A stretch of 45,164 bases of DNA from CAYJLA01 sp964371305 (GTDB lineage Bacteria > Bacillota_I > Bacilli_A > RFN20 > CAG-826), in the NCBI GenBank assembly GCA_964371305.1, contig CAYJLA010000007.1, positions 1 to 45,164 of the forward strand. Direction: 5' to 3'. The position numbers and the translations under genes were made by a program. The notes under the pieces were generated by a model, which was given only the letters and a program-made list of their open reading frames with translations, had not been told where the DNA came from and made no database searches. This document shows positions 27,019-35,609 of this stretch, in pieces (position 1 is the first letter of the stretch; every line of letters starts with the position of its first letter).

Positions 27019-28725
27019 ATGAAAAAAAATAAAATACTATTAGTGACAACATTTATGCTTGCACTTGTTGTTACAGCATGTACACCAAGCGTTACTACAA
27101 CTGATAGTGTAACAGATCCAACTGTTACAGATCCAAGCGTTACTACCCCAACTGAAACTACACCAACTGTGAGTCCATCAGTACCTGTAGTTGAAGGAAA
27201 GACAAATGAAGATTTTGAATTTGCTAAAACAACTTATGTTGATGATTTAGGTGAAACTCAAAATTTAAATATGAATACAATTTATAGAAATGAAGGATGG
27301 GCCCCTCATCTTGATCCGCTTGAAGATCAAAATACATTGATTGTTCCTTTTGGTTTTACAGATGCAAGTCTTCAAGCAAAACAAACTGATGCAAACATTG
27401 AAAGAATTAGAGTTGCAACTTTAGGTACAAAAGAAGAAGTTGCAAGTACAAGTGGTTGGCAATCACTTGCAACATATTACGAAACAGCAAGTTATGGAAA
27501 AGCTGACTTTAGTGGTACAGTTTTACCAACTTGGGTAAATTATGGGAATACTTCAGCTGCTTTCAATAGTGCCGCAAATTCAGGTCATGGTATTTACGCT
27601 GCTGAATTTATTCGTTCATGGTATATTACTGAATATGCAAAGGACGGACACGGTGATTTAGGTGTAGACGCTCAACCTCTTAGTCATTTTGATGGAGATA
27701 GAGATGGCCGTATCGATTCTATTATCGTTGTTTATTCTGCTCCAATCGTTTCAGGAACTGACTGGTGGGCTTATGTTACTTATACAGGAAATCAACCTAA
27801 CTATACAAATCCTACTGTAGGAACTCTCTGTTGGTTATCAATGGGATTCTTAGATGAAGGATTCAATGGATACGACGCACATACGTTTATACATGAAACT
27901 GGTCACTTATATGGCTTAGATGATTACTATGATTATAATAATACGTGGAAACCGATGGGTGCAGTTGATATGATGGACCAAAACTTAGGTGATCATAATG
28001 CATTCTCAAAATTCTCACTTGGATGGATTAATCCGCTTGTTGTAGATGATAATGCTACTATTACACTAAAACCAATGACTACTAGTGGTGACGCATTCTT
28101 ATTACCTTCACCTAATTATAATGGAACAGCTTTTGATGAATATATGATGGTTGAATTTGTCGCTCCAGTAGGATTAAATGAAGAATATTTAACTGGGTAT
28201 TCTGGAACATCTGGTTATACTGAGCCAGGGTTACGTATTACTCACGTTGATGCTCGTGTATATGCAGGAAATCATGATGTACCTTTAACTGACAATCCTG
28301 AAGAAGGTAGAAGTATGAGAGTCTCAAATACATATGGTGGTCGTTCTGGTCTTAAAAGAGATGCAGATTACTGGCTAAGAGATAATGGAACAAAAGGTTA
28401 CTACACACTTATTTCGTTAATGGAATCTTCAATCTTAGATACAAACTGGACTAATAGTGCTAACTATAAAGCAAGTAATAGTTCATTGTTTACAAAGGGC
28501 GATGTATTCTATCTACCAGAAACAAACAGCGATTGGTCAACATTTATGCCATCTCAAAGTAATCTTTGGAATAAGGCTAAAACAATTACTGGCTGGGAAA
28601 ATTCAACTACTCAAACATTTACAATCGATGATACAATGACTTGTGATTATGCAATTCAAGTAAAAAATATCGAAAAAGATAATACAGGTGAATGGGTTGC
28701 AACTGTTTCTGTAGAAGTTTTATAA
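27019..28725 (+). CDS. Secreted M6-family zinc metalloprotease lipoprotein (568 aa)
   Basis: It probably digests proteins outside the cell while anchored to the membrane. The signal peptide ends in VVTAC (Cys21). Residues 22-60 are a Thr/Ser/Pro/Val/Asp repeat linker. The catalytic domain has HETGHLYGLDDYYD with the zinc-binding HExxH at 292-296 and the extended G-x-x-D seen in M6 (immune inhibitor A-like) peptidases, preceded by DGDRDGRIDSIIVVYS, a likely calcium-binding loop. The domain after it has no firm match. It lies just downstream of the oligopeptide importer, which could take up the peptides it releases. A terminator follows. The M6 assignment is from motifs only. Confidence 0.88.
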   Translation: MKKNKILLVTTFMLALVVTACTPSVTTTDSVTDPTVTDPSVTTPTETTPTVSPSVPVVEGKTNEDFEFAKTTYVDDLGETQNLNMNTIYRNEGWAPHLDPLEDQNTLIVPFGFTDASLQAKQTDANIERIRVATLGTKEEVASTSGWQSLATYYETASYGKADFSGTVLPTWVNYGNTSAAFNSAANSGHGIYAAEFIRSWYITEYAKDGHGDLGVDAQPLSHFDGDRDGRIDSIIVVYSAPIVSGTDWWAYVTYTGNQPNYTNPTVGTLCWLSMGFLDEGFNGYDAHTFIHETGHLYGLDDYYDYNNTWKPMGAVDMMDQNLGDHNAFSKFSLGWINPLVVDDNATITLKPMTTSGDAFLLPSPNYNGTAFDEYMMVEFVAPVGLNEEYLTGYSGTSGYTEPGLRITHVDARVYAGNHDVPLTDNPEEGRSMRVSNTYGGRSGLKRDADYWLRDNGTKGYYTLISLMESSILDTNWTNSANYKASNSSLFTKGDVFYLPETNSDWSTFMPSQSNLWNKAKTITGWENSTTQTFTIDDTMTCDYAIQVKNIEKDNTGEWVATVSVEVL

Positions 28726-28739
28726 AAAAATAAAAAATT

Positions 28740-28764
28740 AGGCCTGCTTTAGCAGGTCTTTTAT
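28740..28764 (+). terminator. Intrinsic terminator after the metalloprotease gene
   Basis: AGGCCTGCT pairs with AGCAGGTCT (one G-T pair) around a TT turn, followed by the T-rich CTTTTATTTT. It starts 15 bases after the stop codon. Confidence 0.85.
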
Positions 28765-28819
28765 TTTGCAACGATGAAAATATCTCGATTAATACAGTAT
28801 TTTTAGAAATGTAAATTAT

Positions 28820-28833
28820 TGAAACCGTTTTCA
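28820..28833 (+). promoter_or_regulatory. Catabolite-responsive element (cre), CcpA operator
   Basis: TGAAACCGTTTTCA fits the Firmicutes cre consensus TGWAANCGNTNWCA at every position. It overlaps the candidate -35 box of the downstream lipoprotein gene, a placement that normally gives repression by CcpA when a preferred sugar is present. CcpA itself is not in the window, so the regulator is inferred. Confidence 0.7.
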
Positions 28834-28856
28834 TAACTTTTATTCGGTTATATACT
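28828..28856 (+). promoter_or_regulatory. Promoter of the cre-controlled lipoprotein
   Basis: TTTTCA (28828-28833), a 17-base spacer and TATACT (28851-28856) form a usable promoter. The -35 lies inside the cre box. The start site would be near 28863, giving a leader of about 54 bases with a GGAGG site before the ATG at 28917. Confidence 0.55.
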
Positions 28857-28916
28857 TGTTTTATGAAATTAATTGATATATATTAATCATAATACATTTA
28901 CTATGGAGGTAAAATA

Positions 28917-30635
28917 ATGAAAAATTTAAAAGTTTTAATGTCCACAGCACTTGTTGGAGTAATGGGGGTAGCTGTCTTAGCTGCATGTACACCTACAACT
29001 GATCCTTCTGAATCAGTCACAGATCCTAGTACAAGCGCACCATCTGTTACTACACCAACTGTGAGTCCAACAGATCCAACTGTGTCGACAACACCAACAG
29101 AGCCAGAACCAACTGTGGCTCCTGTTACAGGTATTACAGTTCTTCCAATTGAAGATGCTGTAGTTAACCAAGTTATAAACTTAGATGATTATGTAACCGT
29201 TGAAGGCGGTGCAGGTCCTAAAGTTTATGAAGTTTTACCATCTGCTACTAGCACAGACGCTTTAACAGTTGATGGTCACTTAATTACACCTACTAAAGAA
29301 CAAGAAATTACTCTTCGTATCTCTGCTGGTGTTCAAGAAGCGATTGTTACATTTAATGTTACAACTAGCGGAAAATTAGCATTTGCTGCAGCTCAAGAAG
29401 CTTTAGGTTCTGATTACACTACTTTCGAAGCTTTAATTGACGAAAATGATATGTATACTGGTGAATTTGGTGTAGCAACTATTAGAAAACAAGGTGCTTA
29501 TTTATGGCAAAGTTTTGATAATGGTGGTGTCATCGTTCATAATGATGGAACACAATACGAATTTGAATCAAAAGTTGACGGAACTGACTTCCTTGTTACA
29601 CCTGTAATTGAGGCTACACCACTTGAATATTTCTTTATTATGGAAACTATTTCAGTTAACGTCGCAGACTTAGTTGAAGAAGAAGTTACAAATGAAGATG
29701 GTAGTAAAACCACTACATTTACAATTGAAAGAGACGTCGCTCCAAGAGCTGGATGGGATCAATATTTTGATAATAAAACTGAAGAAATATTCACAATCTT
29801 AACAGGATTAGGTTTTAATAATCCTTCTCTTAGATTTGATGCTGCAGAATTCACAATATCAGATGAAGGTCTTCTATCAGTACATATATCCATTTATGAT
29901 ATAGATGCTCCAGAAGATGTAATGAGTGCTGGTATTTATATACTCCAAGGTGGAGAAGATTCAGTAACTATACCTGCTGCTGATGCTTGGATTGAATCTG
30001 GCGACAAGCCAGCTGCAATTCCTGCTACAGAATTAAGTAATGCTCTTACTGATTTAAAAGCAGCAACTGTTTATCAAATTGATACTGAATATACAGGTGA
30101 TCCTGCTGTTGAAGGTCTTACTGTTGAAACATATGTTGATGAAGAAAGTTTAGTTTTAACTACTATTACTGATGCAGATGGAGTATCAGTCTCAGGCTAT
30201 CAATTAAAAGACGGTGTTGTATATCAAATAAAAGGTAATGTTGCTACAGTTTCGACTGCACCATGGGCTGCTGTTGTTGCACAAATGACATATGATTCTA
30301 TAAGTGATGATTTATCTCAATTAGTCGTACTAGGCGTCGAAGAATCAGCCGATAAAACTACAGTAGATACATCGTTCTCAGGAAAAGGAATGGTAGATTT
30401 TATAAAAAATTTAATTTCTCCATTTGATATTTATGATTTGGTAGGACAAGGTGTCAATCTTGAAAACATAACAGCTACTGCTAGAACAACAACTGCTACA
30501 TCTGAAATATACTTACATACTATGTTGAATATTTATTTCACAGTAGGTGGAAGTGTTGAAACATTAACAAGCATTGGTGAATATGGAACAGCTGTTGCTC
30601 CTGACTTAAGTTCTGTTGTTTACCCAACTGAATAA
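28917..30635 (+). CDS. Secreted lipoprotein with Thr/Pro linker and Ig-like N-terminal domain (572 aa)
   Basis: The signal peptide ends in VLAAC with the lipidated Cys at 24. Residues 25-75 are a Thr/Ser/Pro/Asp/Val linker that shares an identical 18-base stretch with the upstream metalloprotease gene. Residues 78-150 look like a bacterial Ig-like fold (TGITVLPIEDAVVNQVINL ... ITLRISAGVQEAIVTFNV). The remaining 420 residues are beta-rich with two similar-looking halves (both have D-x-Y-T style strands), but no family is recognised. A TGGAGG site precedes the ATG. Its cre operator suggests a function tied to carbon supply. Function is unknown. Confidence 0.85.
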   Translation: MKNLKVLMSTALVGVMGVAVLAACTPTTDPSESVTDPSTSAPSVTTPTVSPTDPTVSTTPTEPEPTVAPVTGITVLPIEDAVVNQVINLDDYVTVEGGAGPKVYEVLPSATSTDALTVDGHLITPTKEQEITLRISAGVQEAIVTFNVTTSGKLAFAAAQEALGSDYTTFEALIDENDMYTGEFGVATIRKQGAYLWQSFDNGGVIVHNDGTQYEFESKVDGTDFLVTPVIEATPLEYFFIMETISVNVADLVEEEVTNEDGSKTTTFTIERDVAPRAGWDQYFDNKTEEIFTILTGLGFNNPSLRFDAAEFTISDEGLLSVHISIYDIDAPEDVMSAGIYILQGGEDSVTIPAADAWIESGDKPAAIPATELSNALTDLKAATVYQIDTEYTGDPAVEGLTVETYVDEESLVLTTITDADGVSVSGYQLKDGVVYQIKGNVATVSTAPWAAVVAQMTYDSISDDLSQLVVLGVEESADKTTVDTSFSGKGMVDFIKNLISPFDIYDLVGQGVNLENITATARTTTATSEIYLHTMLNIYFTVGGSVETLTSIGEYGTAVAPDLSSVVYPTE

Positions 30636-30672
30636 TAATTTGGATATTCTATTCTAGATTACTTAAAATAAT

Positions 30673-30703
30673 AAATCACGAGTTTAGGCTCGTGATTTTT
30701 TTA
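30673..30703 (+). terminator. Intrinsic terminator after the lipoprotein gene
   Basis: A perfect 10-base stem (AAATCACGAG at 30673-30682 with CTCGTGATTT at 30689-30698) closes a TTTAGG loop and is followed by a run of Ts. It isolates tilS from the upstream block. Confidence 0.92.
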
Positions 30704-30727
30704 TAATCAAAATGTAACTCAAAATTA

Positions 30728-30736
30728 TGATATAAT
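30728..30736 (+). promoter_or_regulatory. Extended -10 promoter of tilS
   Basis: TGaTATAAT with a perfect -10 at 30731-30736 ends six bases before the ATG at 30743. No ribosome binding site fits in between, so the tilS message is probably leaderless. No good -35 is present, which is normal for extended -10 promoters. Confidence 0.65.
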
Positions 30737-30742
30737 ACAACT

Positions 30743-31981
30743 ATGAAAACTATTGATTTGACAAAATATATTAAAGAAAAGAGCACATATATTGTTGGAT
30801 GTAGTTTTGGACCTGATTCAATGGCACTTCTTTCAATGGTAAAAAAGTTACCGATCAAAGTAGTGGTTTGTTTTATTAATTATCATAAACGCAAAGAATC
30901 AGTTCAAGAAGAGAAAGATATAACGAAGTATTGCGAGGAAAATGATTTGACTTTAGAGGTTTTTTCATGCAAAGGAATGAAAATACAAGGTAACTTTCAA
31001 GCGTGGGCTAGAGATATTAGATATAGGTTTTTCCTCGATATGTATAATTTATATAGAGCTAGAGGATTATTTCTTGGTCATCAACAAGATGATTTAATCG
31101 AAACTTATTATATTCAAAAACAAAGAAAGTCCACTAAATTGCATTTTGGGCTTAAACTTGAATCAATTTATCAATCAATGAAAGTGCTAAGGCCATTACT
31201 TGGTTACAGCAAACAGCAACTTTTAGAATACTGTATAGACAATAATATTCCTTATTCTATTGATCAAAGTAATGTTCAAGCCATATACTTAAGAAACAAA
31301 ATTAGATTAGATGTAATTAACAATATGAGTGTAGAAGAAAAACACGACGTTATTCAGGAGATTAAAAGAGTCAATAAGCATATTGATTACCTAGAAAAAA
31401 TGTCTTCTTGTATAATAAAGAAAAATAAATATTTAGCTGTAAGCGATATATATGATTTAACTAAAGAAGAGTTGGAATTTGTGCTAATTAAATACATTAA
31501 TCGTTCACAAATGCATTATTCTTTAAGTGAAGGCAAATTAAGAGAAATAAATAAAATGATCAATTCTTTAAGACCTAATATTGAAGTTTGTTTAGCAAAA
31601 AACATTTTTCTGGTCAAAGAATATGATGAGTTAGTCATTGTCGATAAGACATCGCTAAAAGAATATACTTATATAATGGAAAAACCTGGAGTGTATACTA
31701 CTAGCTTGCTAGACATTGATTTAACTAGTGATCATGAGGATAGAAATATTAAGTTAAGTGATTTTCCAATTACTATTAGAAGCCCTCTATATGGCGATAA
31801 ATCCATCATTGAATCTTATAGTGTTTCTCTTAGCAGATTGTTTATTGATTGGAAAATGCCTACAAGACTAAGAAAAGTTTGGCCAGTAGTGTTAAATAAA
31901 GATGGTAAAATTATCTATGTACCAAGATATAAGAAAAATTTTATAGAGACACACAAAAGCAAATTTAATATATATTTTTAA
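30743..31981 (+). CDS. tilS: tRNA(Ile)-lysidine synthase TilS (412 aa)
   Basis: TilS turns C34 of the CAU-anticodon isoleucine tRNA into lysidine so that it reads AUA; this matters in an AT-rich genome. The N-terminal PP-loop ATP pyrophosphatase domain is clear (YIVGCSFGPDSMALL, residues 17-30), with GHQQDDLIETYYIQ and LRPLLGYSKQQLLEYC in the usual order and a C-terminal domain with LRKVWPVVLNKDGKIIYVP. The P-loop reads SFGPDS where most homologues have SGGxDS. TilS followed by ftsH is the Bacillus order, though hpt is missing between them. The start has no ribosome binding site but a -10 box sits just upstream. Confidence 0.93.
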   Translation: MKTIDLTKYIKEKSTYIVGCSFGPDSMALLSMVKKLPIKVVVCFINYHKRKESVQEEKDITKYCEENDLTLEVFSCKGMKIQGNFQAWARDIRYRFFLDMYNLYRARGLFLGHQQDDLIETYYIQKQRKSTKLHFGLKLESIYQSMKVLRPLLGYSKQQLLEYCIDNNIPYSIDQSNVQAIYLRNKIRLDVINNMSVEEKHDVIQEIKRVNKHIDYLEKMSSCIIKKNKYLAVSDIYDLTKEELEFVLIKYINRSQMHYSLSEGKLREINKMINSLRPNIEVCLAKNIFLVKEYDELVIVDKTSLKEYTYIMEKPGVYTTSLLDIDLTSDHEDRNIKLSDFPITIRSPLYGDKSIIESYSVSLSRLFIDWKMPTRLRKVWPVVLNKDGKIIYVPRYKKNFIETHKSKFNIYF

Positions 31982-31991
31982 ATATATATAG

Positions 31992-32084
31992 TATAATTGA
32001 AAATATCTACAGATTGTTTAGATAGTTTTTATCTACTAATATGTGGAAATCTAGTAGTTTTATACAATAGGAGGCTAGATTATT
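31992..32084 (+). promoter_or_regulatory. Leader of ftsH with -10 box and two overlapping hairpins
   Basis: TATAAT lies at 31992-31997. The leader then holds TAGATA/TATCTA (32019-32024 with 32030-32035) and CTACTA/TAGTAG (32033-32038 with 32052-32057). The two stems share three bases and so cannot both form fully. An AGGAGG site at 32070-32075 serves the ATG at 32085. Any regulatory role is inference. Confidence 0.35.
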
Positions 32085-34274
32085 ATGACAAAGAAAAGAA
32101 GTATTATAAGTCAAATACTGTTTTATGTATTACTTGCATCTGCATTCATTGGTATGTTTACCTTGTTTTTTGGTAATTTTACCCAAATTCAAACTTGGGA
32201 TGTAACTAATGTAGATGAGAAGTTATCAACACACGAAGTTATTAGAATTGAATATTCTACTATATATGATTTAACAATAGTTAATGGTGTTGCTGAAGAT
32301 AGTGTTGAAAATGAAGAAATTCAATTTACATTTTCTGTATCGACTCAGTGGTTTACAACTGAGTTTGAATTAGATGGAATTATGCATGATTCATATCTAT
32401 CTATATTTACTAAAGAGATACAAGATTATAAATTAGCAAATCCAACTGTAACTGATGAAGAATCATATATTAGAGCTGATAATCCATTTGAAGTTTCATG
32501 GTGGGACGCTTGGGGACCAACAATATTATTGCTTGGTGTCAGCGTAGTATTTGGTATATTCATTTATAGACGTTTAGCGCGTTCAGTCAATAGCATGAAT
32601 AGGGGCGAAATGGACTTTAATAAGTCTAAAGCTCGCAAAGTTGATGCTAGTAGAATTAAATTCAATGACGTAGCTGGATGTGATACTGAAAAAGCTGAAA
32701 TGGAAGAAATTGTAGAATACTTAAAACAACCTGCAAGATTTTCTAAATTAGGTGCTAAGCTACCTAAAGGTGTATTGTTAGTAGGTCCTCCTGGAACAGG
32801 TAAAACTTTGCTTGCTAAAGCAGTTGCTGGCGAGGCAGGCGTATCGTTCTATTCAATTAGTGGATCTGATTTTGTTGAAATGTTTGTTGGTGTTGGTGCT
32901 GGTAGAGTTAGAGACATGTTTAAAGTTGCAAAAGCTACTGCGCCTTGTTTAATATTTATTGATGAAATTGATGCTGTAGGTCGTCAACGTGGAGCCGGTT
33001 TAGGTGGCGGGAACGATGAAAGAGAACAAACACTAAACCAATTACTTGTTGAAATGGATGGATTTAATGAAAATTCAGGCATTATTGTAATGGCTGCAAC
33101 TAATAGAGAAGACGTTCTTGATCCAGCTTTATTACGTGCAGGACGTTTTGATAGATTAATTACTGTTTCTTTACCAGATAAAAAGGGAAGAGAAGCAATA
33201 TTCCATGTTCATGCAAGAGGTAAAGTAATTGATCCAAATATTGATTTTGGTCAACTTGCAAAAAGAACGGTCGGTTTTTCTGGTGCTGATATTGAAAACG
33301 TTCTTAATGAAGCTGCCATACTTGCAATTAGAGCAAAAAGAGAACTTGTTTTAATTGAAGATATAGATGAAGCAATTGATAGACGTATAGCTGGTCCTGC
33401 AAAAAATACAAGCCGTTTAAGTGATTCAGAAAGAAAACTTGTTGCATATCACGAAGCCGGTCATGCAATTATTGGTCTAACACTTAAACATTCTGATAAA
33501 GTACAAAAAATTACAATCATACCTCGCGGCAGAACAGGTGGTCATGTCTTAATGACTCCTGAAGAGGATAGATTCTTAATGACTAAAAAAGAATTAGAAG
33601 CTAGAATTGTTGGATATCTTGGTGGACGTAGTAGTGAAGAAATATTTTTCAAAGATGTTTCAACAGGTGCTCATAATGACATTGAAATGGCAACAAGAAT
33701 TGCTAGGTTGATGGTTACTGAATATGGTATGTCTTCACTAGGTCCTATTCAATATGAGAAAGATACAAATAGCGTTTTCCTTGGAAGAGATTATAATTCT
33801 TCTAAGAAAAATTTCTCAAGCAAATTAGCTTTTGAAATTGATTCTGAAGTAAGAAAAATTATTGACGCCGCACATGAAGAAGCAATAAGAATAATCAAAG
33901 AACGTAAAAAGGACGTTATCACTATAGCAGAAACTTTACTTGAAGAAGAACAAATTACTGCGGAACAAATCGATTACTTGCTTGAAAATGGCAAGTTACC
34001 TCCAAAAGTTGAAGTTGTTGTAAAACAACCACAAGCTGATGGCGAAACTATTGTTGTTGAAGTTGATGAAACTGTTGGTAACGTTGTCGATAGTGAAGTG
34101 AAAGAAGAAGTTATTATAAAACCTGAACAACCTTTAGTGAATGATTTATTTAAAGAGGAACCTAGAGAAGAAAAACTACCAAAGGATGATACCGTTGAAG
34201 TTAAAAAGGTTACTAGAAAACCACGCACTAAAAAGACTGAAGAGAAAAAAACCGAAGATAAGAAGGATAAATAA
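32085..34274 (+). CDS. ftsH: ATP-dependent membrane zinc protease FtsH (729 aa)
   Basis: FtsH unfolds and degrades membrane and soluble proteins as a hexamer in the membrane. Two membrane helices flank an outer domain (about 10-28 and 143-160). The AAA domain has Walker A GPPGTGKT near 234-241, Walker B CLIFIDEIDAVG, and the arginine finger region LRAGRFDR. The zinc protease has HEAGH at 456-460. The last 85 residues or so are an acidic then Lys/Glu-rich tail (VTRKPRTKKTEEKKTEDKK) longer than in many homologues and probably disordered. The stop overlaps the next gene by one base. Confidence 0.97.
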   Translation: MTKKRSIISQILFYVLLASAFIGMFTLFFGNFTQIQTWDVTNVDEKLSTHEVIRIEYSTIYDLTIVNGVAEDSVENEEIQFTFSVSTQWFTTEFELDGIMHDSYLSIFTKEIQDYKLANPTVTDEESYIRADNPFEVSWWDAWGPTILLLGVSVVFGIFIYRRLARSVNSMNRGEMDFNKSKARKVDASRIKFNDVAGCDTEKAEMEEIVEYLKQPARFSKLGAKLPKGVLLVGPPGTGKTLLAKAVAGEAGVSFYSISGSDFVEMFVGVGAGRVRDMFKVAKATAPCLIFIDEIDAVGRQRGAGLGGGNDEREQTLNQLLVEMDGFNENSGIIVMAATNREDVLDPALLRAGRFDRLITVSLPDKKGREAIFHVHARGKVIDPNIDFGQLAKRTVGFSGADIENVLNEAAILAIRAKRELVLIEDIDEAIDRRIAGPAKNTSRLSDSERKLVAYHEAGHAIIGLTLKHSDKVQKITIIPRGRTGGHVLMTPEEDRFLMTKKELEARIVGYLGGRSSEEIFFKDVSTGAHNDIEMATRIARLMVTEYGMSSLGPIQYEKDTNSVFLGRDYNSSKKNFSSKLAFEIDSEVRKIIDAAHEEAIRIIKERKKDVITIAETLLEEEQITAEQIDYLLENGKLPPKVEVVVKQPQADGETIVVEVDETVGNVVDSEVKEEVIIKPEQPLVNDLFKEEPREEKLPKDDTVEVKKVTRKPRTKKTEEKKTEDKKDK

Positions 34275-34513
34275 TGATGAGCAATAGAACAAGTAGCTAT
34301 AATATTAAAATTTTGATTATTGCTTCTGTTTTTGCTTTATTGATATTAATCGGATTTATTCTAATAAATGTACTCGTTAAAGATTTAGGACAATTAGTTT
34401 TATTTAATGGTATAGCGCTTAGCTTAATGATTGCTACGTTAGTATTTATTGGGTTTTATTTTCAAAAAGCTAGAAGTAGTGTTAGTTTGCCTAATAACGA
34501 ATCAAACGAATAG
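34274..34513 (+). CDS. Small two-helix membrane protein (79 aa)
   Basis: Two hydrophobic helices (about 12-35 and 41-63) connected by a short KDLGQL loop, with polar ends, make this a small integral membrane protein. No family is recognised. It starts in the ftsH stop codon (TAATG), so translation is coupled; a role with FtsH is a reasonable guess but nothing in the sequence proves it. ATGATG offers two adjacent starts. Confidence 0.65.
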   Translation: MMSNRTSSYNIKILIIASVFALLILIGFILINVLVKDLGQLVLFNGIALSLMIATLVFIGFYFQKARSSVSLPNNESNE

Positions 34514-34518
34514 TATAT

Positions 34519-35487
34519 ATGAAAAACAGTATTGCAGACATATCTTTTGATGGTGTTGTAATTTTAGGACCAATGGCTGGTTTTACTTCTTTAGCATATA
34601 GAGAATACAATAAATCTTTTGGAATAGCTTATTCTGTCAGCGAAATGATATCAGATGCTGGATTAGTTTATGGAAATATTAAAACTTTCGATTATTTGAA
34701 AACATCCGTTAAAGATAGACCGGTTGCATTACAACTTTTTGGTGCAAGTAAGGAAGTGACATTAAAAGCAATTGATATTATTGAAAATCAGCGATTTGAA
34801 TATGATTTTTTAGATTTGAATTTTGGGTGTCCTGTTAATAAAGTCACAAAAACAGGTGCTGGGAGTGCATGGCATAAAAGAATAGATGAACTTTATGATT
34901 ATGTAAATTCAATCGTTGTAAAAAGCAAGAAACCTGTCACAGCAAAAATTAGATTAGGATGGAATGATGCTAATATAAACTTTAGGGTAATGATTAAAAC
35001 ACTTGAAGAAGCAGGTGTTAGTGCGATATGTGTTCATTCTAGGACAACTAAACAATTATATAGCGGGACTGCTAGACATGAGTTATTAAAGAACTTACAA
35101 GACGAGATTAAAGTTCCATTAATTATTTCAGGAGATATATTTTCTTTAGATGATGCAATCAAAGCAAAAGAAATAACAAAAGCTAAATACATTATGGTTG
35201 CAAGGGGCGCAATTGGAAATCCATTTTTAATAAAACAAATAAATCATTATTTTAAAACTGGAGAGAAACTTCCAAGTATGTCTAATAACGAAATATGTTT
35301 AAGTGCAGTTGAATTGTGCAAAATGCTAATAGATGAAAAAGGTGAATTTGCTGCAGTAAGAGTTTTTAGATCTATAGCGCCATTTTATATTAAACACATG
35401 TCTGGAGAGAAAAAAAACATGCGCCAGCAAATAAATGGAATGTGTACTTTGAAAGATGTGAAGGAAATTTTTGCTCAGCCTTTATAA
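34519..35487 (+). CDS. dusB: tRNA-dihydrouridine synthase DusB
   Basis: This FMN enzyme reduces uridines in tRNA to dihydrouridine. The TIM-barrel landmarks are GPMAGFTSLAYR near residue 15, LDLNFGCPVNKVTKTGAGSA with the catalytic cysteine at about 104, KIRLGW, CVHSRTTKQLYSG and the phosphate-binding VARGAIGNPF. The length of 322 residues is normal. It lies five bases after the small membrane gene and has no visible ribosome binding site, so it may rely on coupling. The order ftsH, dusB, lysS resembles the Bacillus ftsH-to-lysS region with several genes lost. Confidence 0.95.
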   Translation: MKNSIADISFDGVVILGPMAGFTSLAYREYNKSFGIAYSVSEMISDAGLVYGNIKTFDYLKTSVKDRPVALQLFGASKEVTLKAIDIIENQRFEYDFLDLNFGCPVNKVTKTGAGSAWHKRIDELYDYVNSIVVKSKKPVTAKIRLGWNDANINFRVMIKTLEEAGVSAICVHSRTTKQLYSGTARHELLKNLQDEIKVPLIISGDIFSLDDAIKAKEITKAKYIMVARGAIGNPFLIKQINHYFKTGEKLPSMSNNEICLSAVELCKMLIDEKGEFAAVRVFRSIAPFYIKHMSGEKKNMRQQINGMCTLKDVKEIFAQPL

Positions 35488-35574
35488 AATACCTTGTAAA
35501 AACCCAATTAATTTTTAAAAATCGTTGTTTTTACTATATTTTATTAAAATAAACAAATAATATAATTTTTATAT

Positions 35575-35580
35575 TATAAT
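35575..35580 (+). promoter_or_regulatory. Candidate -10 box of lysS
   Basis: TATAAT at 35575-35580 would start transcription near 35587, giving a leader of only about 23 bases with a CGGAG site. No -35 is clear. The leader is far too short for a T-box, so lysS is not controlled that way here. Confidence 0.4.
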
Positions 35581-35609
35581 GTATTTATAAATTTATCGGA
35601 GAATGTATT

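Noticed and set aside
27082..27195. Repeated short motifs in the lipoprotein linker as a CRISPR-like array
   Set aside because: The repeats are short, in frame and encode a Thr/Ser/Pro linker; there are no unique spacers of constant length and no cas genes.
35488..35609. Possible T-box leader for lysS
   Set aside because: The gap is only 122 bases, the likely transcript leader is about 23 bases, and no T-box sequence or antiterminator is visible.
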